In this document: piece by piece, positions 54,001 to 63,229 of the stretch | How the letters are laid out: each line of letters opens with the position of its first letter | Position numbering within the stretch: the stretch's first letter is position 1 | Assembly (NCBI GenBank): GCA_031553215.1 | Contig: JAVBLW010000001.1 | Span: forward strand, 1 to 64,000 | Length of the DNA: 64,000 nt | Source: JAVBLW01 sp031553215 | GTDB taxonomy: Bacteria > Bacillota_I > Bacilli_A > Acholeplasmatales > Anaeroplasmataceae | Direction: 5' to 3' | Position numbers and translations under genes: made by a program | Notes under the pieces: generated by a model | What the model was told of the DNA's origin: nothing | Database searches by the model: none | What the model saw: only the letters and a program-made list of their open reading frames with translations

Positions 54001-54867
54001 TTATGGCTGTGATATTTCTTCTACCTCTTTTTTTATCACTCGGCTATACCACTTAGAAAAATCAGATTTAATTCTTGAAAAATCATATGTCATACTAATT
54101 ATTATACTAAAAATACTGAAATAAATAAATACCGGAATCACTAACCAAATAATTGGCCAATACATTTTTTCATGTGTTACAGGATTAGATAAAAACAAAT
54201 CCGGAACACACCAAGTTATGATTTTCCTAACAGGTAAATAATTATCCTCTAATCCAAATATAAAGGAAGAATTACGATAATTACTATCCAATAATTTACT
54301 CATTCCATCCGTTCCATCAAGACCTATTGAAAGAACTAATACTTCATTAAGTAATATAACACATAAAATAATAATAAATCCAACTGGCAAATACCAAAAT
54401 TTTTTATAATCTGGACGATATACATCAAATACAATCATTAGTATTGGTACAGCTAATATTGTAAAGTGTGCATAATAGAATCTCAATACATCAAATTGAA
54501 AAGCAGTTCTATTAAATGCTTCTGTTGGATAAACTAGGGATGCAATTCCACTAATTATTCCTATATATACCATATATGTTTTCATTAAATTGTTTTTTGA
54601 TACATATATGAATGGAAATATTAAGGTTGATACTGCGCAAATATTTTCAAAAGATATTTTTTTAAGTGAATATGGAAGTTCTCCTCTATATGGTTGGAAA
54701 AGTAATTTGCTAAAATGCAAAATCAATGCTGAGACAGATATTCCTAATAAAAACCTATATATGTATTTATCAGATTTATTTCTCAGGAATAATATGATTA
54801 TTGCAATAAGTATAGCTGCTAGTCCTAAAAAGAAAAAATATCCAAAATTTCCAACACTTACTACCAT
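54001..54867 (-). CDS. YwaF/TIGR02206-like integral membrane protein
   Basis: 288 residues from the ATG at 54867 with AAAGGGTG upstream (an ATG at 54888 lacks one). Six or seven transmembrane helices. The RFYYAHFTILAVPILM segment and the preceding LPYSLKKISFENICAVSTLIFP resemble the membrane core of the YwaF family, whose function is unknown. Alternative: another uncharacterised membrane family. Co-transcribed with the next 176-residue protein. Confidence 0.6.
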   Translation of the reverse strand: MVVSVGNFGYFFFLGLAAILIAIIILFLRNKSDKYIYRFLLGISVSALILHFSKLLFQPYRGELPYSLKKISFENICAVSTLIFPFIYVSKNNLMKTYMVYIGIISGIASLVYPTEAFNRTAFQFDVLRFYYAHFTILAVPILMIVFDVYRPDYKKFWYLPVGFIIILCVILLNEVLVLSIGLDGTDGMSKLLDSNYRNSSFIFGLEDNYLPVRKIITWCVPDLFLSNPVTHEKMYWPIIWLVIPVFIYFSIFSIIISMTYDFSRIKSDFSKWYSRVIKKEVEEISQP

Positions 54868-54924
54868 ATTTTTCACCCTTTCTATCATTTTCTTTGTTTC
54901 TTTTACATTATATCACAATTTATA

Positions 54925-54953
54925 AAAATAAAAAGAATTGTTTGCACAATTCT
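54925..54953 (-). terminator. Terminator of the acetate transporter gene
   Basis: AGAATTGT-TTGC-ACAATTCT with a T-rich run on the minus strand. Confidence 0.8.
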
Positions 54954-54955
54954 AA

Positions 54956-55513
54956 TTAATGTTTATTACCAATTGGTAAAATTACTTTTTCGTATTCCGC
55001 ATTCAATATTTTTGCAGCACTTGTATACATTGCAGACGCTCCACAAAGTATTCCAATATATCCTCCAATTGTAGTAATTATCTTAGTTTCAGATAAATCT
55101 CCAATTGCCAAGAATATAAACAATAATGCTAAAGTACCAAATACAACTTGAGTAGCACGATCATGTTTTAAAGTTCCAATGAACATAAATGCAGTAAAAA
55201 TACCCCATAACAACAAGTACATTCCTACACTAGTAGAATCTGCAGCTAATACCTTATTTGGATTTGTCCAAATATAAACAAGGCTCCACCAGAAACATCC
55301 GTATGCTGTGAATGCAACTCCTCCAAATGTATTTCCGTTTTTAAATTCTAAGATACCAGCAATCAGTTGAGCTAAACCACCCATTGCTATACCCATTGCC
55401 ATTATTACTACTGACAATTCAATGAATCCAGCATTATGCAAATTTAATAGAATAGTTGTCATTCCAAATCCCAACAAACCAAGAGGTGCCGGATTAATTT
55501 TTTTAGTTTCCAT
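54956..55513 (-). CDS. GPR1/FUN34/YaaH family acetate or succinate transporter
   Basis: 185 residues from the ATG at 55513 (METKKINPAPLGL) with AAGGAATG. Six transmembrane helices. The family signature NPAPLGLLGFGMTT is at residues 6-19, and TFGGVAFTAYGCFWWSL in the middle. Members such as SatP move acetate and succinate with protons. Promoter at 55544-55572 and its own terminator: a monocistronic unit. Confidence 0.9.
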   Translation of the reverse strand: METKKINPAPLGLLGFGMTTILLNLHNAGFIELSVVIMAMGIAMGGLAQLIAGILEFKNGNTFGGVAFTAYGCFWWSLVYIWTNPNKVLAADSTSVGMYLLLWGIFTAFMFIGTLKHDRATQVVFGTLALLFIFLAIGDLSETKIITTIGGYIGILCGASAMYTSAAKILNAEYEKVILPIGNKH

Positions 55514-55543
55514 ATTATCATTCCTTCTCTTCAACCAAAGACG

Positions 55544-55572
55544 ATTATACACCTTTCAAGATAGGAAGTAAA
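55544..55572 (-). promoter_or_regulatory. Promoter of the acetate transporter gene
   Basis: TTTACT (55572-55567), 17-nt spacer, TATAAT (55549-55544) on the minus strand. Confidence 0.65.
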
Positions 55573-55589
55573 GATGCTTTTTAAAAAGA

Positions 55590-55614
55590 AAATAAGCCCC
55601 TAATTGAGGCTTAT
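55590..55614 (-). terminator. Terminator of the coat-protein gene
   Basis: ATAAGCC-tcaattagg-GGCTTAT followed by TTTCTTTTT on the minus strand. Confidence 0.75.
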
Positions 55615-55617
55615 AAT

Positions 55618-56025
55618 TTAGAATGAATATGGATTAAAATTTGGATTAAAGTATGGTTGTTGACCTTCTGATACATTCATTGTATTTTGTGGCATTTCAA
55701 ATCCTTGACTTGCTGCTGGTTGTTGATAAAAGTTTATATTTTGTTGTTCATTAAAGTACATTGGTTGTTGTTGATATGGATTCATCATTGGTTGGTTCAT
55801 ATACATTGGTTGAGCTTGTGCATACTCATCGATAACAACAGTTTCTTCATCTGTTGAGAACGTTGGAATATTTACATGTTTGCGAACACAATTGTTAACA
55901 ACATGAGTATGGAAATTCGTATAATGTGGAACCTCTTGAACGAAGCATTTATTTACTACATTATTGCAACATGAATATGTAGGCATTGCTTGCGGACAAC
56001 AACCACAATTTGGATTAAAATTCAT
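55618..56025 (-). CDS. CotD-like spore coat protein
   Basis: 135 residues from the ATG at 56025 with AAGGAGG (MNFNPNCGCC); the longer frame to 56043 is rejected. The N-terminal half has the Cys/His-rich pattern of CotD-type inner coat proteins: CGCCPQ, YSCCNNVVNKCFVQEVPHYT and FHTHVVNNCVRKH. The C-terminal half is rich in Gln, Met, Asn, Pro and Tyr (MYMNQPMMNPYQQQPMYF), low-complexity sequence typical of coat proteins that become cross-linked. With the gerA-type operon it supports sporulation. No sigma-E or sigma-K promoter could be assigned with confidence. Confidence 0.7.
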   Translation of the reverse strand: MNFNPNCGCCPQAMPTYSCCNNVVNKCFVQEVPHYTNFHTHVVNNCVRKHVNIPTFSTDEETVVIDEYAQAQPMYMNQPMMNPYQQQPMYFNEQQNINFYQQPAASQGFEMPQNTMNVSEGQQPYFNPNFNPYSF

Positions 56026-56090
56026 TAAAAAAACCTCCTTCATAATTAGTATATTGAAAGAGGTTAATTTTGTTTGGGGTTTTGTTTATT

Positions 56091-56834
56091 TTAGTCTCTT
56101 CGACCCATTATTAATATTAGTAATCTAAGTATTTCAATATAGATATATATAATACTTACCATAAGTCCAAATGCAGCAACCCATTCATGGTTTTTACTAG
56201 CACCAGCTTTAACATAATAAGTTACTTCTGAGAAGTTTACTAATAACATTATTGCTCCATAAGCTAGGAAGAATAATTCTAATACAATTACCAATCCTAT
56301 ATTATTGCTTAAAAATGTTGAAAAACTTGTAGAGAATGTTTGAAGAAGCATCAAGATAATAGTTAATGATATTAAACTAATTCCTACTCCCATTGCTATA
56401 CTGAATAATTTACTACTGTTTCTGATAACACCTGTAGCAAATAAACCTAACATTACTCCAAATATTACTATAGTAGAAATAACTGCTATGGCCGCAACAC
56501 CTGGATATAATAATTCTCCAAATACCGTAAGTGTACCAAGGAATAATCCTTCACATACTGCATAAATGACTCCAAAATATTTACTTAATCTTGGACTATT
56601 TCTACCTATCATAACTGAGATAAATCCTACAATTGATGAAACTATCAACATTGTATAAAATGCTGAATAATTTTTTATATCAAATAACATTATTCCCGTT
56701 AAAACTGCTGATAAAATAGAAACACCTAATAAAAATACCGTTTTTACTGTTACACCTTTATATGATGCTGCATTTTCTCTTGGGATATCATGTTCAGCTG
56801 TAATAGTAGAAAACATTGGATTATTAGTTTTCAT
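56091..56834 (-). CDS. Bax inhibitor-1/YccA-like membrane protein
   Basis: 247 residues from the ATG at 56834, with AAAAGGAG eleven nt upstream. Seven transmembrane helices preceded by a hydrophilic N-terminus with NNPMF, which is typical of the longer BI-1-like family in Gram-positive bacteria. VTYYVKAGASKNHEWVAAFGLMVSIIYIYIEILRLL (short: YIYIEILRLL) is the characteristic C-terminal helix. Homologues leak calcium or modulate membrane proteases; the function here is not known. Confidence 0.85.
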   Translation of the reverse strand: MKTNNPMFSTITAEHDIPRENAASYKGVTVKTVFLLGVSILSAVLTGIMLFDIKNYSAFYTMLIVSSIVGFISVMIGRNSPRLSKYFGVIYAVCEGLFLGTLTVFGELLYPGVAAIAVISTIVIFGVMLGLFATGVIRNSSKLFSIAMGVGISLISLTIILMLLQTFSTSFSTFLSNNIGLVIVLELFFLAYGAIMLLVNFSEVTYYVKAGASKNHEWVAAFGLMVSIIYIYIEILRLLILIMGRRD

Positions 56835-56863
56835 TTGATAAATCACTCCTTTTAATTATATTT

Positions 56864-56891
56864 ATTATAACACTTTCTTTGTTTTCTTCAA
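56864..56891 (-). promoter_or_regulatory. Promoter of the Bax-inhibitor-like gene
   Basis: TTGAAG (56891-56886), 16-nt spacer, extended -10 TGT-TATAAT (56869-56864) on the minus strand. Confidence 0.65.
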
Positions 56892-56922
56892 TAAATTTAG
56901 ATAAATAACACAATTTCACATA

Positions 56923-59900
56923 TTAATCAAGGAATGCAAAAATACCTTCAGCTATCTCTTTTTCAACATCAGGTAATGTTCCAAAAGAACCCATTTGCTC
57001 AAATTGTTCAAATAATGTCTTATTTAATCGCGTTCTTGACTCAATATCTTTTTTAGATGTGAAGGCACGCTCTTCACGACGTTCTTTAATATCAATGGCT
57101 ACGGCTTCACCTAATCCATCTACTGCAATAAACGGAATACGCAGTTTACCATCTTCTACTTCAAATATTAATGAATCTGATTTTTCTATATCAACAGGCA
57201 AAAATTCATAGCCACGACTGGTCATTTCAAGTGCAACATAAAGAGAAGTTAATGTATCTTCATCTTTTGCTGTTCCACCTTGTTTTTCTGTTAGTTCTCT
57301 AATTTTCATTCTAATCGCATTTTCGCCACTAACAAAAGTTTTTACATCAAAGGCTTTTGCTCTCTTAGAAAAATATGCACTATAGAATAATACTGGAGAA
57401 TAAACTTTAAACCAAGCAATACGCAAAGCCATCAAAACATACGCTGTAGCATGGGCTTTAGGGAACATATATTTTATTTGCTCACATGACCAAATATACC
57501 ATTCGGGAACACTATATTTTCTCATATATTCTTTATATTCTTCCCATTTAGCGGTATCCTTACTAGGTTTACCTCTACGAACAAATTCCATTATTTCAAA
57601 AGCTTTGATTGGTTCAAGATTTTGATAAAGTAAATATACCATGATGTCATCACGACAACCTATTACTTCACTAAAATCAATTTTACCATTACTAGTTTTA
57701 CCTAATACTAGATCTTGTGCATTATTTAACCAAACATCTGTACCATGTGATAATCCTGATATTTTTACTAATTCTGCAAAAGTCTTTGGTAAAGTATCAG
57801 TAAGCATTTGTCTAACAAAGTTAGTTCCAAATTCAGGAACTGCATATGAAGCAACTTTACTATCAATTCTATTTGCATCAACATTTATAACTTCTGTACC
57901 ACAAAACAAACGATACACATTACTATCATCAACTGGGATATCCTGTGGATTATCAAACGGAAACGCTTCCTGATGTTTGTTAACATAATCCATTAAATAT
58001 CTAATCATTGTTGGATCGTCATGTCCTAGGATATCTAATTTTAATAGATTATCTTCAAAGGCATGATAATCAAAATGTGTAGTTCTCCATGCATTTTCAT
58101 AATTATCAGCTGGATATTGAATTGGGGTTACGTCATAAATATCAATACTCTTAGGAACAACAACAATTCCACCTGGATGTTGTCCAGTTGAACGTTTTAC
58201 ACCAACTATTTTTTCACTTATTCTATCAATTTCAGCCGTTCTTAAATCTAGGCCTTTTTTCTCAATATAGGCTTTTACATATCCATATGCATTCTTCTCA
58301 GCAACAGTCGCAACTGTACCACCTCTAAAAGCATATTCATTACCAAGTAGCTCTCTAACATATTCATGAGCTATTGATTGATATTCACCAGAGAAATTTA
58401 AATCAATATCTGGAACCTTATCACCGTTAAATCCTAAGAATGTTTCAAATGGTATATCATGACCATCCTTAGTTAATTTGTTTCCACATACTGGACATAC
58501 TGCATCTGGTAAATCATAGCCAGATTCAACACTTGCAAGATCTTTTTGGAATGGTAATTCATTCTCAGTAATAGGATTATCCTTTTTTTCATCTTCAGTC
58601 ATTTTAAATGCAGTAAATTTACATTTATTACATCTATAATGCGGAGCTAAAGGATTGATTTCAGTAATCATCATCATTGTCGCAGCAAGTGAAGATCCAA
58701 CTGATCCTCTTGAACCTACTAGATATCCATCTTCTAGTGACTTATTTACTAATAAATATGACATGAAGTAAACTGATGAATAACCATTAGAAATAATAGA
58801 ATTTAATTCTCTTTCAATTCTCTTTTTAACAATATTATGTGGATTCTCTCCATAAAATCTTATTACGTTTTTATTAACAATATTCTTCATTTCTTCAATA
58901 ATGCTAGGAACACCTAACTTATCTTTAAATTCATCATCTGCAGGTACAAACATTTGTTTATGGAAGCATTTTACACTTTCAATCATATCAGCAATTATAT
59001 TCGTATTTGTAACAACTATTTCATATGCTAAATCCTTATCTAAAAAGTTAAATTCTTCTAACATTTCGTTAGTAGTTCTTAAATGCATATGTGGTGAATT
59101 TTCATAACGAGCCAAATCATGTTGGCCTCCACCAATTTGAGGAGAGGCTATAAGAATATCACGATATTTCTTTTGGTCTTTTCTTATATAATGACAATCT
59201 GAAGTCGCTACTACTATCTTTCCAAGTTCTTTGGCTTTTCTAATTATTTTTGATATTGTATCATAAATAACTTGAACACCATTATTCACTTGTGAAAATA
59301 AATGAGAATATGCTAGCGGTGGTTGAACTTCAATGTAATCAAACATCATAATTGATTCCTCAAGTTCTTCTTCACTTCTATTTAGGGCATTTTCAAATAC
59401 TTGGCCATGAACACATCCACTACCTAATAGTATACCCTCTCTATTTTCATATAAGACACTTTTCAATAATCTTGCTTCATCATACAAATGATTAGTCAAA
59501 GAATCACTTACTATTTTAAATAAGTTTTTATAACCAACTTGATTCTTAACTAAAATATTAATGTGAGAAGGTATAATATGCTTCCATATTTCATCCCTTT
59601 TTATAACATTATTTATATCACTAAAAGTAACTACTCCTTGACGATATAAATCATCTAGCATGCATAAAAAGCATTCAACTGTTACTCTTGTATCATCAAT
59701 AGCACGGTGATGTTGTTCTTGTTTAATCTTAAAATATTTTGCAATTGCTTTTAAATTAAATCTCTTTAAAACATCAGCATACATTGCTCTACTTAAATTC
59801 AATGTATCGATAACAGGAAAATCTATCTTTTCTAACCCTAATCTCTTCATATTAGCATAAATATGACCAACGTCAAATGTAGCATTATGGGCAACGAATA

Positions 59901-61380
59901 TTGAATCTTCACTAAATTTTAAAAATTCATTCATTACTTGATCTATCTTAGGGGCATCCTTAACCATATCATTAGTAATGGTTGTAATATCTGTTATCTT
60001 TTGACTGATTAAAATCTCGGGATTTACAAAAGTACTATAGCTGTCAATAATCTCTCCACCTCGCACTTTAATTGCGGCGATTTCAATGATTCTATCATGT
60101 TCTTGTGAAAAACCTGTTGTTTCTATATCAAATACTACATATGAAGCATTCCTTAATTCTTTATTACTATTTCCATAAGTTATTGATATTTTCGAATCAT
60201 CTATGTATGGTAATTCAATACCATAAATTGGTTTTATGTCAGAACCCTTACAAGCTTTATTAATATCAGGTATAGAATAGACTCCATTATGATCCGTAAA
60301 TGCAATTGCCTTATGGCCCCATTTTTTAACTTCAGCAATATATTCTGAAGCTTCACTAATACCATCTAAATTACTCATTTTTGTATGTGCATGAAGTTCA
60401 ACACGTTTCACTTCTGCATCATCGGTTCTATCTTGAACAATTTTTTTACCAACATAAGATATTGAGTCTGCCATAATAACAACATTTTTAGCATACATAT
60501 CGTACTCAGCCTTACCAGATACTGAAATAATATCTCCACTACCTAATTTAGAAATTAATTCAATTTCTTTTTCTTGTCTTAGCCATTTTTTTACAACAAT
60601 ACTATCACTATAATCAGTTACCTTTATAGTAGCTAAACTAGAATTCTTCATCTTTCTAATCTCACTACCAAATACTTCCCCTTCAATCATAAATATGGTT
60701 TCACCAAATTTATTGGCAAACTCAAATATCGACTCTTGAGAATTGGGGATATCTACTATCTTACTTTTATTTTCAACTTTTACCTTTCGGTTATAACTCT
60801 TAACAACAATATCCGCTTTATTAGATATTTCCTTAGCAATTTGTTGTTTTACTTCTATTTCCTTCTCAGCTTCTTTTAGGTTTTGCTCTTTCATCTCATC
60901 AATAGTCAAAGCATTATTTGACTCTACCGGAACAACATTAATATCTAAATGAAATTCATTAAATGTTTTAGTAATATTATTAGCATACTCTAAAATATCA
61001 TCATTAATCTTATCGATTTGAACCATTATTTGTTTATCATTTACTTCTAATTTTAAATCCTTAAATACCACATAGAATGAACTAGACGCTTTTAAGATAT
61101 CAAGTATATAATTAAAGTATTCTATAATATCATTTTCATTTAAAGTATATCTTTTATATTTAATATTATAAATTATTTCATTAATTTTCATGTTATTAAA
61201 AATAGAATTATTTCCCTTAATAAAGTTTAGATATTCTTCTAATTTAAATGTTTTTTCTATATTCAAAGAAACATAAAAGTTCTTTGTTTTAGGATTAACT
61301 AATACTTCTGTCACTTCAATCATATTAGAATCAAAATCAAAAACATTATTATCTTTTAATAATTTTATATACTCCCTCAC
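56923..61380 (-). CDS. polC: DNA polymerase III alpha subunit, PolC type
   Basis: 1485 residues. PolC is the main replicative polymerase of low-GC Gram-positive bacteria. Order seen: N-terminal domain; OB fold (about 215-320); PHP domain start VELHAHTKMSNLDG (about 327); inserted DEDDh exonuclease (VFDIETTGFSQEHDR at about 417, VAHNATFDVGHIY, HHRAIDDT); zinc-binding CNKC...CPVC (about 915-950); palm DVPDIDLNFSGEYQ with its acidic residues (about 988); fingers and C-terminal region. Start is GTG at 61380, preceded by GGTGATAGC. It follows the DUF1189-like gene by ten nt and is probably co-transcribed with it. Confidence 0.97.
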   Translation of the reverse strand: MREYIKLLKDNNVFDFDSNMIEVTEVLVNPKTKNFYVSLNIEKTFKLEEYLNFIKGNNSIFNNMKINEIIYNIKYKRYTLNENDIIEYFNYILDILKASSSFYVVFKDLKLEVNDKQIMVQIDKINDDILEYANNITKTFNEFHLDINVVPVESNNALTIDEMKEQNLKEAEKEIEVKQQIAKEISNKADIVVKSYNRKVKVENKSKIVDIPNSQESIFEFANKFGETIFMIEGEVFGSEIRKMKNSSLATIKVTDYSDSIVVKKWLRQEKEIELISKLGSGDIISVSGKAEYDMYAKNVVIMADSISYVGKKIVQDRTDDAEVKRVELHAHTKMSNLDGISEASEYIAEVKKWGHKAIAFTDHNGVYSIPDINKACKGSDIKPIYGIELPYIDDSKISITYGNSNKELRNASYVVFDIETTGFSQEHDRIIEIAAIKVRGGEIIDSYSTFVNPEILISQKITDITTITNDMVKDAPKIDQVMNEFLKFSEDSIFVAHNATFDVGHIYANMKRLGLEKIDFPVIDTLNLSRAMYADVLKRFNLKAIAKYFKIKQEQHHRAIDDTRVTVECFLCMLDDLYRQGVVTFSDINNVIKRDEIWKHIIPSHINILVKNQVGYKNLFKIVSDSLTNHLYDEARLLKSVLYENREGILLGSGCVHGQVFENALNRSEEELEESIMMFDYIEVQPPLAYSHLFSQVNNGVQVIYDTISKIIRKAKELGKIVVATSDCHYIRKDQKKYRDILIASPQIGGGQHDLARYENSPHMHLRTTNEMLEEFNFLDKDLAYEIVVTNTNIIADMIESVKCFHKQMFVPADDEFKDKLGVPSIIEEMKNIVNKNVIRFYGENPHNIVKKRIERELNSIISNGYSSVYFMSYLLVNKSLEDGYLVGSRGSVGSSLAATMMMITEINPLAPHYRCNKCKFTAFKMTEDEKKDNPITENELPFQKDLASVESGYDLPDAVCPVCGNKLTKDGHDIPFETFLGFNGDKVPDIDLNFSGEYQSIAHEYVRELLGNEYAFRGGTVATVAEKNAYGYVKAYIEKKGLDLRTAEIDRISEKIVGVKRSTGQHPGGIVVVPKSIDIYDVTPIQYPADNYENAWRTTHFDYHAFEDNLLKLDILGHDDPTMIRYLMDYVNKHQEAFPFDNPQDIPVDDSNVYRLFCGTEVINVDANRIDSKVASYAVPEFGTNFVRQMLTDTLPKTFAELVKISGLSHGTDVWLNNAQDLVLGKTSNGKIDFSEVIGCRDDIMVYLLYQNLEPIKAFEIMEFVRRGKPSKDTAKWEEYKEYMRKYSVPEWYIWSCEQIKYMFPKAHATAYVLMALRIAWFKVYSPVLFYSAYFSKRAKAFDVKTFVSGENAIRMKIRELTEKQGGTAKDEDTLTSLYVALEMTSRGYEFLPVDIEKSDSLIFEVEDGKLRIPFIAVDGLGEAVAIDIKERREERAFTSKKDIESRTRLNKTLFEQFEQMGSFGTLPDVEKEIAEGIFAFLD

Positions 61381-61390
61381 GCTATCACCA

Positions 61391-62176
61391 CTATTTTCTA
61401 ACTTCTATTTTAACTATACTTTTAAATGCCTTTGATGCTGCTAAACCCGTCATAAAGATTCCAATATAGAATAAAATTCCTATACCAAACAAATCACCTA
61501 AGACACTCATAAGTGCTAAATTTGTTACTGCATAAGCACATATTTTTGTCCTAAAAATCATTACATTTATTTTTGGATTAACTTTAAGTGTTGCCATCAA
61601 AACAATCACTACAGCAATCGCATATACAACAGCATTTCTTACTAATGTGGAAAGAATATTAGCTGGTATATAATATTTTTGCAAATCCTTATATAAAGAA
61701 TTTATCATAGAAAATAAATTATCCAACCCATTTATTCTATGATTTTGAACCTCTGCAATAGAAAAATCTTCAAATGACATTGATGCATATCTTAAAGTAC
61801 TAACCTTTAGTCCATAATAATATACACTTGCATTCTCTTTTTCAAAACAAAAAACTACATTATCATTAATATCCGATATATCCGTAGTATTAAAACTTAT
61901 AATAATACCATTACCACGGTAATATACCTTTTCATTACCGATTAATTCATTATTTTCAAAATACAAACTTGATGTATCAGAATGACGAAAACTAGACATC
62001 AATGTTGTCTGACTTGAAACCGTAATTTCATCAAAATCAACAATTTGAATTATCGCAGGTAGAGAAGCAAAAAATACAAGAAAACAAAAATAAGCAATAA
62101 TAGTTGAGATTTTATCGCTTAAAAATTTACCTATATATTTGGGATTAAATATTGAAGTTTTTATTCTATCTAACAT
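61391..62176 (-). CDS. DUF1189-like membrane protein
   Basis: 261 residues. One transmembrane helix near residues 25-45, an extracytoplasmic region of about 110 residues, then three helices (about 180-250). The opening FNPKYIGKFLSDKISTIIAYFCFLVFFASLPAII (short: FNPKYIGKFLSDKISTII) resembles DUF1189 proteins, whose function is unknown. Immediately upstream of polC in the same direction. The extended -10 TGG-TATAAT lies about 40 nt before the ATG, which has AGGTAGG. Confidence 0.6.
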   Translation of the reverse strand: MLDRIKTSIFNPKYIGKFLSDKISTIIAYFCFLVFFASLPAIIQIVDFDEITVSSQTTLMSSFRHSDTSSLYFENNELIGNEKVYYRGNGIIISFNTTDISDINDNVVFCFEKENASVYYYGLKVSTLRYASMSFEDFSIAEVQNHRINGLDNLFSMINSLYKDLQKYYIPANILSTLVRNAVVYAIAVVIVLMATLKVNPKINVMIFRTKICAYAVTNLALMSVLGDLFGIGILFYIGIFMTGLAASKAFKSIVKIEVRK

Positions 62177-62290
62177 CTTTCTTCCTACCTTTATAATGAT
62201 AATAAATATTATACCACAAAAAATATTTGATACATCATTTTTCTTTTTAAATTAGAATTTTAATGATACAATATGTTAGGTGATAAAACT

Positions 62291-63229
62291 ATGAATTTAA
62301 TGAATAATGAAAAACATTACAACACTTTAAATAATTATTATCAATATAAATATAACCAAAAAGTTGCTAAAATATCCTTAAATGCTAATTTTACTTGTCC
62401 AAATAAAGATGGTAAATCAGGATTTGGTGGCTGTACATATTGTTCAAAACTAGGAAGTGGTGATTTCGCCGGTGATAGGGAACTTCCATTACGTGAACAA
62501 TTTTTTCAAATTAAAAGTATGATGGATAAAAAATGGCCAAATTCTTTATATATTCCTTACCTTCAAGCAAACTCCAATACATACAAGCCATTAAATGAAC
62601 TAAAGGACATATATGAAGATATTCTTACCTTTGATGATAATATCATCATGTTATCCATTGCAACTAGAGCTGACTGCTTAGAAGATGATAAAATTGAATA
62701 TCTTGGAGAATTAAATAAAAAAATCCCAATTCAAATTGAATTAGGACTTCAAACAATCCATGAAAAAACAGCTACACTAATAAATCGTTGCCATTCTCTT
62801 GAATGCTTTGATAATGTTGTAAAAAAGCTTCGCAAACATGATATTGAGGTTGTTGTTCATATTATCAATGGTCTTCCCTATGAAACAAAAGGTATGATGT
62901 TAGATACCGTAAAGCACATCAATACCTTAGACATCCAAGGAATAAAAATCCATAGCCTCACTATAATAAAAGACACAAAAATGGGAAATGACTACATAAA
63001 AAATCCATTCAAACTTCTTACTCTTGAAGAGTATATAGATATCACAGTAGATCAAATAGCCCTTCTAAATAAAAATATTATTATTCATCGTCTAGCAGCC
63101 GATGCCGTTAAAGATGATCTAATTGGACCTTTATGGACAACAAAAAAATTAGTTGTTATGAATGAAATTGATAAGTTAATGCGTACTAAAAATATCTATC
63201 AAGGTGATTATTTAGGCCATTCAGAATAA
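62291..63229 (+). CDS. TIGR01212-type radical SAM protein (YtqA/MnmL family)
   Basis: 312 residues from the ATG at 62291, preceded by TTAGGTGAT; the ATG at 62273 lacks a ribosome binding site. Radical-SAM cluster cysteines lie in CPNKDGKSGFGGCTYC, the spacing typical of this family. Further motifs: LGLQTIHEKTATLINR, HIINGLPYET and KIHSLTIIKDTKM. The B. subtilis homologue YtqA (MnmL) works with YtqB (MnmM) in modifying the wobble uridine of tRNA; no ytqB gene is adjacent here. It overlaps the convergent gene at 63208 by 22 nt. Confidence 0.85.
   Translation: MNLMNNEKHYNTLNNYYQYKYNQKVAKISLNANFTCPNKDGKSGFGGCTYCSKLGSGDFAGDRELPLREQFFQIKSMMDKKWPNSLYIPYLQANSNTYKPLNELKDIYEDILTFDDNIIMLSIATRADCLEDDKIEYLGELNKKIPIQIELGLQTIHEKTATLINRCHSLECFDNVVKKLRKHDIEVVVHIINGLPYETKGMMLDTVKHINTLDIQGIKIHSLTIIKDTKMGNDYIKNPFKLLTLEEYIDITVDQIALLNKNIIIHRLAADAVKDDLIGPLWTTKKLVVMNEIDKLMRTKNIYQGDYLGHSE

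Noticed and set aside
55544..56100. Sporulation sigma-factor promoters for the coat-protein gene
   Set aside because: CAATATACTAA-like sequence near 56045-56055 is suggestive of sigma-E/K -10 boxes, but position and -35 do not fit well enough to report.
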